Below the pieces are notes generated by a model, which saw only the letters and a program-made list of their open reading frames with translations, did not search any database and had not been told where the DNA came from. Made by a program: the position numbers and the translations under genes. From assembly GCA_016584305.1 (NCBI GenBank), contig JACEEZ010001674.1:277001-341000 (forward strand): a stretch of DNA of 64,000 bases. The letters run 5' to 3'. This document shows positions 1-10,652 of this stretch, piece after piece; the first letter of the stretch is position 1, and each line of letters begins with the position of its first letter. Source of the DNA: Chionoecetes opilio. Its lineage: Eukaryota; Arthropoda; Malacostraca; Decapoda; Majidae.

Positions 1-935
1 TTACACTAGGATCAAAATTCGCTACACAATTGTGAGTATGGTTTCTGTTTACCTTATTGGATTCTAGGAAACATTCTTTTGGACTCAAACTTTTGGAGAT
101 AATGAAATGTTGTTCATAGGGAGGCGAGAGACAAGTGTTTGTTTACATGCAGCTTGCCTCTCACTCTTCTTCCTCTTGTGACCTACATCGCCTCTGTTCT
201 TCCCTTGCCGCGGACACTTTTAATGCAGATTTGGCTTTAGTTAGGTTAAAGCGTGGGATTAGGTTAGGTTAGTGACTCAAAAGCAAGTTGCCATAAACCT
301 GGCTTAACTCTCGCTTGTGTGCCTCGCCAGCAGAACTGGCGGGACCCACTCACAGCTGATAACTTGTAAACACCAACGAAGACTCCAAACCACAATGACG
401 AGTGTACCTTCGAATGGAAGCCATCAATATATTATGATAACTGACGATATTGTGAATGGATCACAACATATATCCTTCACAAGAATGTTTTTTTTTGTAA
501 TAATAGATGAGAATTTCGCGGTCGCTACCGCCGTTGCTACTCACTCACCCTTGCCACGGCTTGCGCCAGCTGGGCAAGCCGGTTTACGAAAAGTGCCTCG
601 AGTTAACAGAAAACGCAAGCTGCCGCAAGCCTTCTTATGGCGGCCTGCTCACATTCTGTACGATATTTCGGCTCTCTATATGAGAACTCCTCGGATTTGC
701 CCAACTTTAATGGCGGAATTGTTCTTTATGATCAAATTCGTTTTAACGAAAACATTTGAATTATATATATATATATATTTTTTTTTTTTTAAATATTTTA
801 AGTCGTTCGCTTTATAGGGGAAATGCTTTATGCGAACACGCTTGATGCGGGACCCTAGTGTATGTGTACATACATTTTTATGGGAAAATTATGTTCACAT
901 TACGCGAAATTTACTTTACGTGAGGTCTCCAGGAA
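1..935. other. Unassigned intronic sequence
   Basis: This lies upstream of the first visible NDUFAF5 exon and is presumably intron. No ORF with a recognisable domain is present. A short run of TTAGG-like words sits near 246-272, and an AT/T-rich stretch at 755-795. I see no exon with matching splice signals. Confidence 0.5.
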
Positions 936-975
936 CACAAAACCTCGCATAAATTGAGAGGTACCTGTACCTCAA
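936..975. mobile_element. Remnant transposon terminus (Tigger-like)
   Basis: The segment reads AACCTCGCATAAATTGAGAGG followed by TACCTG. Its reverse complement starts CAGGTACCTCTCAA and resembles the CAG...CCTC ends of the Tigger-like elements elsewhere in this window. No matching opposite terminus was found, so only a broken end is claimed. Confidence 0.35.
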
Positions 976-1112
976 AACTGGGATGCCACTCTCGGTATAA
1001 TGTTGGTATTGGGCACTAAAAATAACAAATTTAACTAACATCATCGTCTATATCTTTTCATCCTGAATTATTATTATTTTTATTTTTTTATTATTATATA
1101 TATATATATATT

Positions 1113-1352
1113 TTCATTTCGGCCTATAGTGTCAGTAGGCAGTGACCTCTAGGGTTTGGATGGTATATCCTGGAGGTTTACTTGAGGGCTCTGATGGTTG
1201 GCCCTCGTCCGTGGTGGTGCGACAGGATTTTTATAGTGGTGCTTATGATTAGAGGCTCATGCTCCCCTCCTGTGTCCTCTGATACACTCTCTCACTCTCG
1301 TCGTCAATGGTAGAGATAATTTGCAACATGTGTTTCTTAGGCACTCGACAAC
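1113..1352 (-). mobile_element. tRNA-derived SINE family S, 5'-truncated copy
   Basis: The body and 3' end match five other copies in the window (8945, 20617, 45790, 50308, 51995). Shared words, read on the minus strand, include CACCCACATG, GGAGGACACAG, GCCTCTAATCA and a 3' end reading TATAGGCCGAAATG. The tRNA-like head is missing. It lies in NDUFAF5 intron sequence just upstream of the first visible exon. Confidence 0.75.
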
Positions 1353-1592
1353 AACAGGCTTTATGAGGGAAAAAAAATCACCTGTTAATTACAATATCAT
1401 ATACCTAAATACCAAACAACTAATAGGGCATTTCATAGCTAATTTATCTTCAAGGTCCATTTTTAGCTTTCAATATTATCTCCTTACCCTTTAGTAAATG
1501 CTGTTGCACCACTGCACAATATTTTTTAGGATTTTTATATACTCTCCCTCTCTCTCTCAGTGGAATTATAGCATCCTTTTATTTCATTACAG

Positions 1593-1679
1593 GGGTTTGC
1601 AGCACATGTTTCACCGTTTACCGAGATACGTGACATAGGTGGTCTTCTAAGTCATTGCGGATTCACCATGCTGACTATT
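1593..1679 (+). CDS. NDUFAF5: NDUFAF5 coding exon (first in window)
   Basis: NDUFAF5 is the mitochondrial matrix complex I assembly factor with a class I SAM-methyltransferase fold that hydroxylates an arginine of NDUFS7. This 87-base exon encodes 29 residues beginning GFAAHVSPFTEIRDIGGLL and ending GFTMLTI. It lines up with the vertebrate segment around SPFTAVNDLGHLLGRAGF. It is bounded by a polypyrimidine tract plus AG at 1591-1592 and GTAAGT at 1680. It is in phase 0 and joins directly to [10 protein letters not shown] in the next exon, 7.9 kb away. The N-terminal two thirds of the protein, including the SAM-binding motif, must lie upstream of the window. The assignment rests on remembered family sequence and the four-exon continuity. 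Confidence 0.9.
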
Positions 1680-1701
1680 GTAAGTTATTCATTATATGGT
1701 A

Positions 1702-1703
<2 letters not shown>

Positions 1704-1791
<88 letters not shown>
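1704..1791. repeat. (TA)n microsatellite
   Basis: About 44 TA units are followed by a short (GT)n at 1824-1840. It begins 25 bases after the donor site of the NDUFAF5 exon. Predicted short peptides here are low-complexity artefacts. Confidence 0.95.
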
Positions 1792-1794
<3 letters not shown>

Positions 1795-2035
1795 ATATAA
1801 GCGAAAGTGTGTCTGCCTGCCTGTGTGTGTGTGTGTGTGTGATATAGGTTCTGCCCCCAGTGGCGGATACCCATCATATGGCACAGTTTTGGAACCGGGT
1901 CGAGCAGGGGAAGGTTTTAAGCCCACTTATGAGATGATCCGATCACTTTTTTTTTTCTTTCTTTTTTTTAGCAGCCTATTAGCGAGAATTGTGAGAAAAA
2001 AGTGGGTTTCGAGAATTGAGGAAACCTTGATGTAG

Positions 2036-2415
2036 GGTAGGGTGATGGGTAATGGGTGGGGTAATGGGTGTGGAGTGATGGGTGAGTGAATGGGTGGGGG
2101 GTGAGGGAATAGGTGGGGGGTGATGGGTAATGGGTGAGTGAATGGGTGTGTGGTGATGGGTAATGGGTGAGTGAATGGGTGTGTGGTGATGGGTAATGGG
2201 TGAGTGAATGGGTGGGGGGTGATGGGTAATGGGGGTGTGGTGATGGGTAATGGGTGAGTGAATGGGTGGGGGGTGATGGGTAATGGGTGAGTGAATGGGT
2301 GGGGGGTGATGGGTAATGGGTGAGTGAATGGGTGGGGGGTGATGGGTAATTGGTGAGTGAATGGGTGGGGGGTGATGGGTAATGGGTGAGTGAATGGGTG
2401 TGTGGTGATGGGTAA
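2036..2415. repeat. GT-rich minisatellite
   Basis: Roughly 32 to 36-base units of the form GTGATGGGTAATGGGTGAGTG AATGGGTGGGG are tandemly repeated about ten times, with variants GTGTGG/GGGGGG at the unit end. On the minus strand this gives a Pro/Ser/Thr/His-rich ORF that I regard as non-coding. Confidence 0.9.
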
Positions 2416-2481
2416 GGCGTTAATACATACATTTCTACATCCATGATTTCATGAAAGTTAGAAGGGGCTATCTGGAGAGTC

Positions 2482-2514
2482 TGTGTTTGGTGGGCCATTG
2501 GCCCACCAAACACA
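2482..2514. repeat. Near-perfect palindrome with single-base loop
   Basis: A 16-base arm TGTGTTTGGTGGGCCA, one T, then the exact reverse complement. A second, shorter hairpin (GGTGGGCC GAA GGCCCACC) follows within ten bases. It is not a bacterial-type terminator context; its role is unknown. Confidence 0.85.
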
Positions 2515-2604
2515 GGTGGTGGGCCGAAGGCCCACCAATAGCCCTCCGCAGGAGCTAGCCAAAAAGTCTGCCCGGAGGGCGGCTTTGCGGCTAGTAAATA
2601 TATA

Positions 2605-3392
2605 CAGGGAGGTCCCGAAGATACGAGCAGTTAGGTTCCACCTGGCATACTCGTAAAGCGAAATCGCGTATAACGAAACACATAACTAATGGTAAAATAT
2701 AGGTTTGGTTCCAGGACCCCATCAATTATAAAAAAAACAAAAAAAAACAAACAAACATGTTTTTCAAGCTAAAATAAACTATAGCAAACACAACAAACAC
2801 ACAGCGTCTATATTACCCACACTGTACTACCTATTCTGTATAAAAAGCATTCTGAAAGAGAAAATAGCACACAAAATAACATAACTGCACATTAATTAAA
2901 CATAAAACATGCATAACAAGCAAAAAAGACGTTGTAACGTAGGGGACGCCACGTGATACAAGAGAAGGTAGTGTAGAGGTCCCAAGGTTGGGGCCGCACA
3001 CCTGCTAATTACCCCTAAAGGTCAGGCCGCGCCATATGCTTAATTACCCTTCAGGTCACGCCTTGCTAGGGGTGACCTGACTGCGGTCCCAAGGTTGGGG
3101 TCGCACACCTGCTAATTAATTACCCCTAAATGTCAGGCCGCGCCATATGCTTAATTACCCTTCAGGTCACGGCTTGCTAGGGGTGACCTCACTGGGGTCA
3201 ACCAAATCCCCCTTTGCCGCCCAGCCCGGGAGTGGTAGGGCGAGCATTTTGAACTTGATAATTTTACTCACCCCAGTTTGAATGTCGTATCATTGGAATT
3301 TAGATCTCGTATATTGAAAATAGACCCTAATTTACACATCTCGTATCATCGGATTCTCGTATACCGAACGCTCGTATAACGGGACCTCCCTG
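2605..3392. mobile_element. Tigger-like MITE, family TIR CAGGGAGGTCCCG (copy 1)
   Basis: The ends are CAGGGAGGTCCCG at 2605 and its inverse ending at 3392, each flanked by TA (2603-2604 and 3393-3394), the TSD of Tc1/mariner-type elements. The right end carries several ATACGAG words. Inside is a tandemly doubled module of roughly 110 bases (from about 2975 and about 3085) that contains CAAGGTTGGGG and CACACCTGCTAATTA. No transposase is present. A second, closely similar copy lies at 52355-53146, so the family moved fairly recently. Confidence 0.9.
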
Positions 3393-3415
3393 TATATATT
3401 TTTTATTTATTTATA

Positions 3416-4748
3416 CACAACCCTCGTTTTCCCGGACCTCCATTTCCCGGATATCGGATTTGCCGGTCAAAATCCGAGGTCTGGGGATATGTCAGAGTCC
3501 CGGACAAATGCCTGGTCCAGTCCGTAAATCGACAAAGTTGTCCGGCGGTCCGAGCGTCTCCTGTCACCATTGGTCAGTGTCCGCGCCTCCCGCCAGGTGG
3601 CAGTTTGCTCAGCGGTCGTATTGTTTACATTTGGGCACAAGACACTCACGGTTTACCTGCACCGCCTCCGTCAGTCCCCTGATCCCCACTGCCCCTGGTG
3701 CAGGAATGTCTCTGAGACTATTGAACACTTTCTGCTGCAGCGTCCATGCTTCCACTCCCACCATGTAGTGCTACGCTCTCAACTCCTCACCCTGAACGTC
3801 GCCACCTTTGACCTGCCCACCCTGCTGGTGGCGGTTGGCCTCCCGCCAGGTGGCAGCATGCTCAGCGGTCGTATTGTTTACATTTGGGCACACGACACTC
3901 ACAGTTCACCTGAACCGCCTCCGTCAGTCCCCTGACCCCCACTGCCCCTGGTGCAGGAACGTCTCTGAGACTATTGAACACTTTCTGCTGCAGTGTCCGC
4001 GCTTCCACTCTCACCATGTAGTGCTACAGTCTCGTCTCTGAGACTATTGAACACTTTCTGCTGCAGTGTCCGCGCTTCCACTCCCACCATGTAGTGCTAC
4101 AGTCTCAACTCCTCACTCTGAACATCGCCACCTTTGACCTGCCTACCCTGCTGGCGGCGGCTGGTCTCCCGCCAGGTGGCAGCATGCTCAGCGGTCGTAT
4201 TGTTTACATTTGGGCACACGACACTCACAGTTCACCTGCAACGCCTCCGTCAGTCCCCTGACCCCTACTGTCTCTGGTGCAGGAACGTCTCTGAGACTAT
4301 TGAACACTTTCTGCTGCAGTGTCCGCGCTTCCACTCCCACCATGTAGTGCTTAGCTTTCAACTCCTCACCCTGAATGTCGCCACCTTTGACCTGCCCACC
4401 CTCTTGGCAGCGTCTGGCGTCCACCCCTCCCGGCAACACGCTGTCATCCGCCTCACCTGTGCCTTCCTGAGGAAGACAGGTCAACTACAGCCCCTCTGAT
4501 AGCATCATAGGACATCACCAGGGCTCATAGTGTTCCCCAAGGGATCCTCGCAGCCCTAAAAACAACAACAAAGTGACGTAAAAGTCCGCGGTGGGGTAGT
4601 TGATATTGGCGGTTGACGGACAGTAAATACTTGAGTAGGATATACGTCCAGGGGTGGGTAATGGCCTCGGACTGTTGCGATTCCCGGACATTTGCGGTTC
4701 CCGGACCAGTGCTCCCCCCTATTAGTCCGGGAAAATGAGGGTTGTGTG
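3416..4748. mobile_element. Tigger-like element, TIR CACAACCCTCG..CCCGGAC, carrying LINE fragments
   Basis: The left end is CACAACCCTCGTTTTCCC and the right end TCCGGGAAAATGAGGGTTG, flanked by TA. The subterminal region repeats TTCCCGGA-type words. There is no transposase. Most of the interior is repeated C-terminal coding sequence of a LINE (3590-4500). Related elements lie at 34257-34816 and 44621-45507. Confidence 0.85.
3590..4500 (+). pseudogene. Tandemly amplified LINE C-terminal fragment
   Basis: About three copies of a 250 to 330-base unit plus a partial one (near 4032-4100) encode the end of a LINE protein. A CCHC-like zinc motif is readable (CPWCRNVSETIEHFLLQCP), followed by a leucine-rich stretch and, in the last copy, RQHAVIRLTCAFLRKTGQL and a stop. 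This arrangement (C-x2-C...H-x4-C near the C terminus after RT) is usual in LINEs. The units lie inside a TA-flanked DNA element, so this is captured sequence, not a resident LINE. The same 3' end occurs at 55870-56075, and in diverged form at 53640-53840. Confidence 0.75.
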
Positions 4749-4842
4749 TATGTTTATTTATTTATAGATATATACAGCGTAACTCATCATTGGGACCAAG
4801 GGTGTGCCGGATTTTTTATTTTTTTTATTCATTAAAAACAGA

Positions 4843-5764
4843 CTGGCCAAGGGCAGAAAGAAAAAAAACAATAAGCCCGCTAGTTACCAGTCCCCATAAA
4901 GATGACAGCAAGAGAATAAAGAAAGAGGGATAGAACAATTTACTTCGGGAGGTGTCTTGATAACTCTTGAAAAATAATTTAAGTCGTAGGATTGTGGAAA
5001 ATTAGAAGTAGGAAGAGTCCCAGAGTTTTCAAGTGAAAGGGCTGAAAGGTTGAAGATACTGGTTAACTCTTGCGTTAGTAAGATGGACAGAGTAGGGATG
5101 AGAATGATGTCAGATGATGTTCAGATTTTTAGTAAAGGACAGTCCAAGAATGTTCATTGTAGAAGAAGGAGACAGTTGAGTGTCGTTGAAGAAGAGGGTA
5201 TAGTTGTCCGGAGAGTTATGTTGAGTTGATAGGTGAAGAAATAGATTTTTTGAGACATTGAACAAAACAAGGTTTGCTTTGCCCCAATCAGAAATTATAG
5301 AAAGATCAGAAGTTAGGCGCTCTTTGGCATCTCTCCGTGAATCACTTAGTTCCTGTTGAGTTGAACATTTAATGAATGACATTGAAAAATGCAGGATAGA
5401 ATTATCAGCATAGGAGTGGATAGGGCTTTGAGTTAAGACTTAGAAAATCATTAATGAATAATAGAAAGAGAGTGGATGATAGGACAGAACCCTGAGGAAC
5501 ACCATTATTGATAGCCTTAGGAGAAGAACAATGACCATCTACAGTAGCTGCAATATAACGGTTAGGAAGGAAATGTAAGATGAAGGTGCAGAAAGAAGGA
5601 TAGAAACCAAATGAGGGTAGTTTGGAAATTAATTAATTGTTGCAGACTCTATCAAAAGCTTTTGATATGTCAAGGGCAACAGCAAAAGTTTCACCGAAAC
5701 CCCTAAAAGAGGATGACCAATATTCAGTTGCAATGTTGGAGGAATGCAATTTTCTGTATACATA
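4843..5764 (-). pseudogene. LINE reverse transcriptase fragment (LINE M)
   Basis: Read on the minus strand, the fragment shows reverse transcriptase motifs in order: ALDISKAFD, then GFYPSFCTFI, then NNGVPQGSVLS, then a FINDFL stretch and a degraded YADD-like region. Next come the thumb-like part (DWGKANLVLFN) and the 3' UTR ending near 4843 with a CCAAGGGCA word. Several stops and frame changes make it inactive. Its 5' side is cut by the transposon end at 5765. Further pieces of the same LINE lie at 6313-6565, 8340-8830 and 24845-25146, all on the minus strand. Confidence 0.75.
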
Positions 5765-5850
5765 CAGTAAACCCTCTATAATTCGATCTAATTGGGGGGA
5801 GGCCTTGGTCGAATTAGCCGATAGTCCTAATTATCTGATGGTTACCTCTA
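5765..5850. mobile_element. Single terminus of a Tigger-like element (CAGTAAACCCTCTATAATTCG)
   Basis: TA precedes CAGTAAACCCTCTATAATTC, a close relative of the ends of the 55153-57419 element. No inverse end was found before the next element at 6004, so this is a truncated copy. Confidence 0.5.
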
Positions 5851-6003
5851 GCCCCCCCACACAATAAGAACTCACTCAAACATGCCAAACCAGCACATAT
5901 TGTATTACTTGTACTCACCAAAACATGGCTAATACTGAAGTCTAGAAATGCAGTACTACTGTACACTGAGAACTCAGGCATCACCAATAGCATCTTCAGG
6001 CAA

Positions 6004-6310
6004 GGGCTGTGTTCAGTAAAGCAACGCGCACGGGTGCACACGGAGACGCATGGTGACGTCAGTATACAGTATGCCTAGTGCAAGCTACCCCCGCACTACA
6101 GCCCAGCTGGGAAGTGGATCGCTACTGAGTTGCCAGCTCGTGCCACAATAAGGGTATGTAAACAAAGGGAAAAGAAAGCTTCTGCTCTTCGCTCTCCTCT
6201 TCTTGCCTCCTTAATATTTCATTTCCTGCTGCTATAACTTCTGCTGCATCAAATACAGGGTCATTAGCAAGTTATTCTTCAAGAATAAAAATAGCCACAG
6301 AGATTAATTT
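6004..6310. mobile_element. MITE with end GGGCTGTGTTCAGTAAAG, truncated
   Basis: It shares its left end and at least 300 bases with the complete copy at 20731-21101 (for example GTTGCCAGCTCG, CTTCTGCTGCATCAAATACAG). The right end is lost where LINE M sequence begins. Confidence 0.65.
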
Positions 6311-6312
6311 CG

Positions 6313-6565
6313 GGAGCTGCTGAACCAAGGGCAAAAAAAGAAAAAGAAAAAGAAAAAAAAAAACCTGCTAGCAGCCAGCTCCTATAAAGTAGAAAGTAAG
6401 ATAATTAAAAAAAGTTGGAGGGCCAATTTAGTTTGGAAGGTGTCTTGACATTCATCTTTTGAAGTCATTTAAGTCGTAGGAAGGAGGAAAAATAGAAACA
6501 GGAAGAAAGTTCCAGAGTTTACCAGTGAAAGAGATGACAGTGTGAAGATACTATAGTCTATTTCC
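6313..6565 (-). pseudogene. LINE M 3' end fragment
   Basis: The minus-strand 3' UTR starts at the CCAAGGGCAAA word and matches 4843-5060 in order (GGAAGGTGTCTTGA, AAGTCGTAGGA, CAGAGTTT). It has an A-rich interruption near 6338-6362. Only the end of the element is present. Confidence 0.65.
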
Positions 6566-6589
6566 CCGACTGTGAGTAAATTTTTTTGT

Positions 6590-7960
6590 TTCCTGTGGTC
6601 CCGCGGACATGGTAACAATGGGTGGGTGATGGTCTATCTCGTTTCTGATTGGCCAGCGGCCGCAGTCAGACTCATGGATTATATAAGAGTATATTAAGGA
6701 ATATTGTAATGTTGTTAAGTCTCCCTTTATCTTCCCTTTATCGAAAATTTGAGGACACTGTAATGTTCAAGAGAATTTTTTCTATCACGTGCCACAATAA
6801 TTTATGTTTACAGTTGATTGATAATTCTAATATAAACTCAGCATAAAAAAAAGGTGGTACAGTCAAACCTCGATATAACGGACCTCGATGTAACGGACAT
6901 CGGATATAACGGACTCCATTTGCGTGATTTTTTTTTTTTTTTTTTTTTTTTTTGCATATTAGACCGTTTATCACCGCTCGAATTGTCAGCTCAACATTAT
7001 TGTGTTATTTTCTCATTTTATTTTAGAATGCTTGGGTTTTAAGGAGTTTTGATGTATCACATATTAAGATATAATATTATAAGGAAGGAGCCTGTGTTGC
7101 TAGTGATTTAGTGGTAGAAGGTGTGTAAAAATAGTGACTATTAGTGTTATGGCGTGGCCGCTGCTACGTCTCCCTGTCACCTCAACACCCTAAATCACTC
7201 TTATCTAAGGCGACACGCAGTGCTACACTGATCTAAATAGTGACACGTGTATAGAACTGCAGTTCACAACCATATAATATACATAATAATGAGCATTAGT
7301 CATGATAATAAGCAATACCTTTGGAAGCCACGGCTGAATCTGGCTCGTAGTAATTTGTTTACCTTTCACTAGAGCTTGAGCCTGACTAGCTACACGTTCT
7401 GGTTGTGTTTGTGATTATTTCTCATTTATTTCACGTGTAGGAGCGGACCAAATTCAGCATGTAGTGCCAGTCACTGTTTACCTCCCAACATAGCTACACA
7501 GTCTGGTTGTGTTTGTAATTATTTCTCATTTATTTCACAATTTTTCCGGTTTTTTCATATATTTTTCCCCCCTTGGGAAAATACCCTCGCTATAACGGAC
7601 AATCGGCTATAACGGACTCCTCCTCCCCCCCTTTAGTCCATTATATCGAGGTTTGACTGTACTGTATAATCATTTGTAGTCCCGACTTGGAGTTCAACTC
7701 GTTTAATCTCGCTTATTTCTTTAGATTAGATGTTCTTTTTTTAAACAATTGTAATCCACTATTATTATAGTTTCCAGAAAAGAGGTCAAAAGGTGACCAT
7801 TCAGTGAATTAAGTGAGCTACAGTGAAAATAAGTGAGACATGTAGTGTGAGGACAGCCACTTTCTATTATAAGCGGGGAGACAATCTGCCTGAGGCTGCT
7901 GGCCAATCAGAGACTAGATAGATCATCGCCCGCCCAGTGTTACCATGTCCGCGGGAGCAC
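6590..7960. mobile_element. Palindromic element with a Tigger inserted
   Basis: The left arm (about 6595-6665) and right arm (about 7890-7955) are inverted copies sharing CCCGCGGACATGGTAACA and CTGATTGGCCAGC. The Tigger at 6860-7659 sits between them. No coding sequence is seen. The exact outer ends are not resolved. Confidence 0.55.
6860..7659 (+). mobile_element. Tigger-like MITE, family CAGTCAAACCTCG (copy 1)
   Basis: The left end CAGTCAAACCTCGATATAAC and its inverse at 7659 are flanked by TA (6858-6859, 7660-7661). Three TAACGGAC words follow the left end. The interior matches the copies at 10824-11973 (opposite orientation) and 56268-57309, but lacks their middle part with the small ORF. 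No transposase is present. Confidence 0.9.
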
Positions 7961-8007
7961 AGTGTAATGCACATAAATATCACCGGAACCACTAACCCAA
8001 GTGGTGT

Positions 8008-8300
8008 ATACCTCTTGGCCTAGTCGGTTAATGCGCCAAGTTGGGTGCAAATCTGGTGATTGCGACGGTTCGAATCCGTGCGGGGCAAGGAAAAGGGCAA
8101 TTATTTATTTCCTAATTATGATTACCAGCCTGAGTCATATGTCTGTTAGAAGGATATACTGATGGAATTTCAAAAGGTAACTGTGGCCCAGGGCACTGTG
8201 AAGCATCTGTTGGGTTCAAACAGAAGCCCCCCCCTAGAAGGAGCACCTGGCTCCATCATACGGCCACATGCAAGTCTCTGTCAAATAGAGAAAATATAAG
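8008..8300 (+). mobile_element. tRNA-derived SINE, second family
   Basis: A box-like TGGCCTAGTCGG and B box GGTTCGAATCC are spaced as in a tRNA gene, and the head ends GGGGCA. A non-tRNA body follows to about 8300. The acceptor stem pairs poorly, so this is a SINE head rather than a functional tRNA gene. Confidence 0.6.
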
Positions 8301-8339
8301 GACTCCCCTTGACCAAGACTGCCCCTTCAGGAATCCCCC

Positions 8340-8830
8340 TCAGAATATCTCAACAGCAAGAAAGAGTAAAGAAAAGAGAGAAGAGATAAGAAGTAAACAA
8401 GAAAGAAGACCCCCTCCCCCCCTGCATGACCCCCCATGGCAACAGGAAACAAATATTTTGCTCACGGTTGGTGAAATAGACTATAGTGAACTCTTGTATT
8501 AGGAAGATGGACAGAATAGGGATGAGAGTAAGTTGAAAGTCTTGTACAGGGAGGCCGCGGGAGGGGGGAGGCATGCAGTTAGCAAGTTCAGAAGAGCAGT
8601 GAGCATGAAAATAATGGTAGAAGATAGCTAGAGAGGCAACATTGCAGAGATTGAATAAGAGATTGAAGACAGTTAGAGGAGGGAAGTTGATGAGACAAAA
8701 AGCTTTTGACTCTACCCTGTTTACAAGAGCTGTATGAGCGGATCCCCCCGAAACGTGAGAGGCATACTTCGTTCATGGGCGGATAAGGCCCTTGTACAGA
8801 GCAAGCAGTTGGGAGAAAGAAAAAAAATGA
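8340..8830 (-). pseudogene. LINE M 3' coding fragment
   Basis: The minus-strand translation shows the C-terminal part of LINE M. It includes a PPMNEVCLSRFGG segment, a Ser/Leu-rich stretch, and RGLPVQDFQLTLIPILSIF near the end, which recurs in diverged form at 24960-25030. It contains frameshifts and is 5'-truncated. Confidence 0.6.
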
Positions 8831-8944
8831 CGTAGATGCCACAGAACACCTAATGCAACACTGCTTGTGTTGTTTGTAAATACCTATTTATCAATTATTT
8901 TTGTACCTATGGAATTTTTAAATCACATAATACAGCATTCTCTG

Positions 8945-9268
8945 CCACGGCCTCAGCTCCAGGAAGTGGCTAGCTTGGTGTACCGAGTTTGAATCCCCCC
9001 AGGTGCCAAAATCTTTTGAGAAGTGTTGAGTGGCCTAAGAACACCCACATGCTGCCCATTAACTCTACCTTTGATGGCAAGTGCATCGGAGGACACAGAG
9101 GGGCGCCATGAGTCTGTAATCACAGGTGCCACTATAAAAAAAATCCTGCATGCGCCACCTAGGGTGAGATCAACATTCATAGTCCTCAAGTGAACCTCCA
9201 GGGCCTACCATCCAAGCCCTAGAGGTCACTGCCTATAGGCGTTATAGGCCGAAATGTAAAACAAAAAA
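8945..9268 (+). mobile_element. tRNA-derived SINE family S
   Basis: A diverged tRNA-like head is followed by the family body (GGCCTAAGAACACCCACATG, GCATCGGAGGACACAG, CCAGGGCCTACCATC). The 3' end reads GGCCGAAATGTAAA and runs into an AT-rich tail. It lies 270 bases upstream of an NDUFAF5 exon. Confidence 0.8.
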
Positions 9269-9534
9269 TAATAATAAATAGATAAATAAATAAATAATGG
9301 TTGATTTGTAAGAAAACAAACATATATCTATGAATCAAAGTTGGCGGTACTCAAGGAACATATCTCTTTTCAGCCCATATATTCATTCTTTCACTATATG
9401 AGTCGGCTCCATGGAACATATGTACTCGTATCATCGCGAGCATACTGTGTATAAACATGTAGGTTCATGAAGTGATGTGTTCAATGTATTTGACCGATAA
9501 TGCTTAATGTTCACATAGCAATAACTCTCCACAG

Positions 9535-9679
9535 GATGTTGATGAGATATCAGTGGGTTACCCTTCCATGTTTGAATTGATGTGGGACCTCCAAGGGATG
9601 GCTGAAAACAATGCGGGTGTGAATCGCAAGCCACACCTTCACCGTGACACATTGCTGGCTGCTAGTGCCATATATCAAG
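9535..9679 (+). CDS. NDUFAF5: NDUFAF5 coding exon
   Basis: This exon has 145 bases with acceptor CTCTCCACAG and donor GTGAGA. It encodes 48 residues plus one base: [19 protein letters not shown], then [12 protein letters not shown], then [14 protein letters not shown]. It aligns well with the vertebrate stretch DTDEIQVNYPGMFELMEDL...LLHRDTMLAAAAVY. The FELM.DLQGM and LHRDT blocks are the most conserved. It ends in phase 1; the leftover G joins AG of the next exon to give the Glu of EMYG. No break is visible. The next intron is 14.4 kb. Confidence 0.95.
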
Positions 9680-9691
9680 GTGAGAATCATT

Positions 9692-10359
9692 GAAATATGA
9701 ATATATGATATGCTCTCTGCAAACATTCTGAAATTGTTAGATTATTAGTGACTGATGCCATTCTTCATTCTCTTGCTTACATGTTATTCACAATTGTGCT
9801 ATGGAAGCTCATTAAATTTGTAACATATTTACAGAACAAACAGTTCCTTCCAACTACAGTCCTTATCATTGAGGTTTGCTATCTGATGTAGCTGGAAAAC
9901 TACAATGGTCAAGTCCAGAAAGACAAATCATGTCAAAAACATAATCATGAGGCAGCATAATGCTTGTAACACAATTCAAAGTCTGTGTGGGTATTTCTAG
10001 GCTTGTATAATGGACTAGTATGTCCTTACTCCCTTATCCATGACAACTCTTTACCCAGTTTCATGCAAATTGCATACTTGCAACAGTTCCGCTAATGATA
10101 TCACTTGTCAGGTGCCCCTCCTTATGCAAAATAATAAATTCTCGACGTGCTTGTCAAGTGACATCAGTGACTGTGATGGCCACTCCTATCTCATCTGCCA
10201 CCCTCCATCCAATATACCTAGGGTGACTACTGACTATCCACAAACTAAATTTCTGTCTTCCTCTTGATCTCCGGGTCTTCACAATAGCCAGTCCCTGTCT
10301 AATCCTCTAGGCCTTGAAATGTATCATACAAATTTCAGCTGTCTTATTCTTATACATTT
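9692..10359. other. Unassigned intronic sequence
   Basis: AT-rich sequence between the NDUFAF5 exon and the TTAA transposon. No recognisable domain, RNA gene or repeat was seen. Confidence 0.5.
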
Positions 10360-10652
10360 TTAAGGGGACCACCCACCCTAAATCTTGTTTACTGATGGAT
10401 CTTGCTGTAAATTTGATGAGTTATTTAGGGCTAAGTAAGGACTTCAAAGCATAAGTTTCATTTTGATCTGGCCAATAGTTTTTTGCAAAATATAAAAAAA
10501 AAAAAAAAAAAAAGAGGAAAATTAGGCTGATTTGAATTGTTTTCAACTTGTAGGATTATTGGTGGATTTCTTTTATTTTATAACCATTAACTCTTCTACT
10601 TATGACGAAAGATTATATGGTGTGGTTTTTCTTTATCTTTCTTTATCACCGA

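Noticed and set aside
1968..2513. 181-residue Pro/Ser/Thr/His repeat frame on the minus strand
   Set aside because: It is a translation of the GT-rich minisatellite; no start context, splice or domain evidence.
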